NCBI RefSeq assembly: GCF_000526335.1
Contig: NZ_JAFW01000001.1
Span: forward strand, 2,852,001-2,916,000
Reading direction: 5' to 3'
Length of the DNA stretch: 64,000 nt
Origin: Arthrobacter sp. 31Y
Lineage (GTDB): Bacteria > Actinomycetota > Actinomycetes > Actinomycetales > Micrococcaceae
Shown in pieces: positions 61,737-64,000 of the stretch; positions within the stretch are counted from its first letter, which is position 1, and each line of letters opens with the position of its first letter. The notes below the pieces were generated by a model that saw only the letters and a program-made list of their open reading frames with translations, had not been told where the DNA came from and made no database searches. The position numbers and the translations under genes were made by a program.

Positions 61737-62359
61737 GACAGGATCCTTTCGCGGACGCGCTTCACCAAAGCATCGGCGGCGAGCACCACTTTGTCTTCAA
61801 TCCCGTCTGTCTGCTCCGCCAAGCGCGAACGGGCTTCGCCGTGCTTGATGGCGACCACGTTGATGTCGATGTTGACCCGAGCCGTCGTGGCAGCTGCGCG
61901 CGCTGCGTCCGCGGCAGCGGCGACGTCGCTGATGACATTGGGGTTGGCCACGTCAAAAAGTTCTGTGGCAAGGTCCACCACTTCGCCGGCAACCTTAATG
62001 AGCTGCGCGGGCGTATGGGCGGCCTGGACCAGGGCTTCCTGGATGGCTGCTGTCTTTGTTGCCTTGAGTTCGTCTGTGTCCGCCGGGAGCTTGTAGGAGT
62101 CGATCACGGACTGGAAGGCGTGCTCATCGGCGTCCGCGAGACGCAAGGCCTCCACGATCAGGTGGTCGGCGGCGCTGGTGATCCGGGTGACCAGCGCGGC
62201 ATGTTCCTCATATTTTGCGCCGGTGGTGTACCTGGCCACCATGGCCACCAAGGCAGCACCTTGGGCGGCATGCAGGGCTGCGGCCGCGCCTCCACCGGGG
62301 GTGGGCTGACGCGAAGCAAGCCTGGAGAGGTAATCACTGATGGTTTCTGAACTGATCAT
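61733..62359 (-). CDS. fchA: FchA/FTCD-type methenyltetrahydrofolate cyclohydrolase
   Basis: The 208-residue, all-helical protein matches the cyclodeaminase/cyclohydrolase family. It has QPTPGGGAAAALHAAQGAAL near the N-terminus, a central DADEHAFQSVIDSYKLP and a VNIDINVVAIKH near the C-terminus. FchA opens methenyl-THF to 10-formyl-THF; FTCD relatives deaminate formimino-THF instead. The position between dmgO and folD favours the first. It starts 3 bp after dmgO and overlaps folD by four bases. Confidence 0.82.
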   Translation of the reverse strand: MISSETISDYLSRLASRQPTPGGGAAAALHAAQGAALVAMVARYTTGAKYEEHAALVTRITSAADHLIVEALRLADADEHAFQSVIDSYKLPADTDELKATKTAAIQEALVQAAHTPAQLIKVAGEVVDLATELFDVANPNVISDVAAAADAARAAATTARVNIDINVVAIKHGEARSRLAEQTDGIEDKVVLAADALVKRVRERILS

Positions 62360-62362
62360 GGA

Positions 62363-64000
<1,638 letters not shown>

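Overview
The window looks like chromosomal DNA of a high-GC actinobacterium of the Micrococcaceae, most likely Paenarthrobacter or Arthrobacter. This is inferred from the codon bias, from protein families typical of that group (DUF6318, DUF6286 with Asp23 clusters, AglEFG-type ABC genes, an Arthrobacter-type dimethylglycine oxidase) and from the gene mix of a soil heterotroph. I see no rRNA, transposase, phage gene or CRISPR array. There are four tRNA genes.

Layout. Positions 1-5300 hold an IclR regulator and the histidine-utilisation genes hutU and hutH. Positions 5700-12960 hold a tight minus-strand operon that I read as a complete D-apionate route: apnO, oiaC, lerI, derI and lerK, then an anion-symporter MFS gene and a divergent FadR-type regulator. 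Two copies of one palindromic repeat bracket this block and a tRNA-Cys follows it. hutG, an NCS2 purine permease and a CopC-like protein come next. A c-di-AMP (ydaO-type) riboswitch then precedes a secreted NlpC/P60-like protein. Positions 18300-26750 hold a shortened flavoprotein, a universal stress protein, a PEP-synthase/rifampin-phosphotransferase-like enzyme, a CDF metal exporter, a small metalloprotease, a PfkB kinase and an EamA exporter. A Glu-Asp-Phe tRNA cluster (27063-27415) is followed by secreted proteins and lipoproteins.

Positions 30600-33330 hold a translationally coupled Asp23 envelope-stress operon and an 11-residue-repeat protein. Positions 34780-39417 hold a LacI-controlled alpha-glucoside-type ABC importer. 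An aquaporin, exonuclease III and an HdeD-type protein follow. At 42770-46210 a NarL-type sensor/regulator pair is divergent from an exported HbpS-like haem-binding protein, which is followed by an ankyrin lipoprotein. This resembles the Streptomyces HbpS-SenS-SenR redox sensor. A 3-oxoacid CoA-transferase/thiolase operon with a divergent IclR regulator occupies 46211-49819.

The last 12 kb (52287-64000) is devoted to glycine betaine and one-carbon metabolism. It holds a BCCT betaine importer, an IclR regulator, MoeA, glutathione-independent formaldehyde dehydrogenase, a molybdopterin formate-dehydrogenase-like enzyme, FolD, an FchA-type cyclohydrolase and the 3' two-thirds of dimethylglycine oxidase, which runs off the window. 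The FolD lacks the catalytic lysine needed for its cyclohydrolase step, and the adjacent FchA-like gene could supply that step.

Three families of 50-70 bp imperfect palindromes sit at gene ends. One of them forms part of the coding region of the ankyrin lipoprotein's signal peptide. These elements, the bracketed apionate island, the split FolD/FchA pair and the HbpS-like sensor are the most interesting items.
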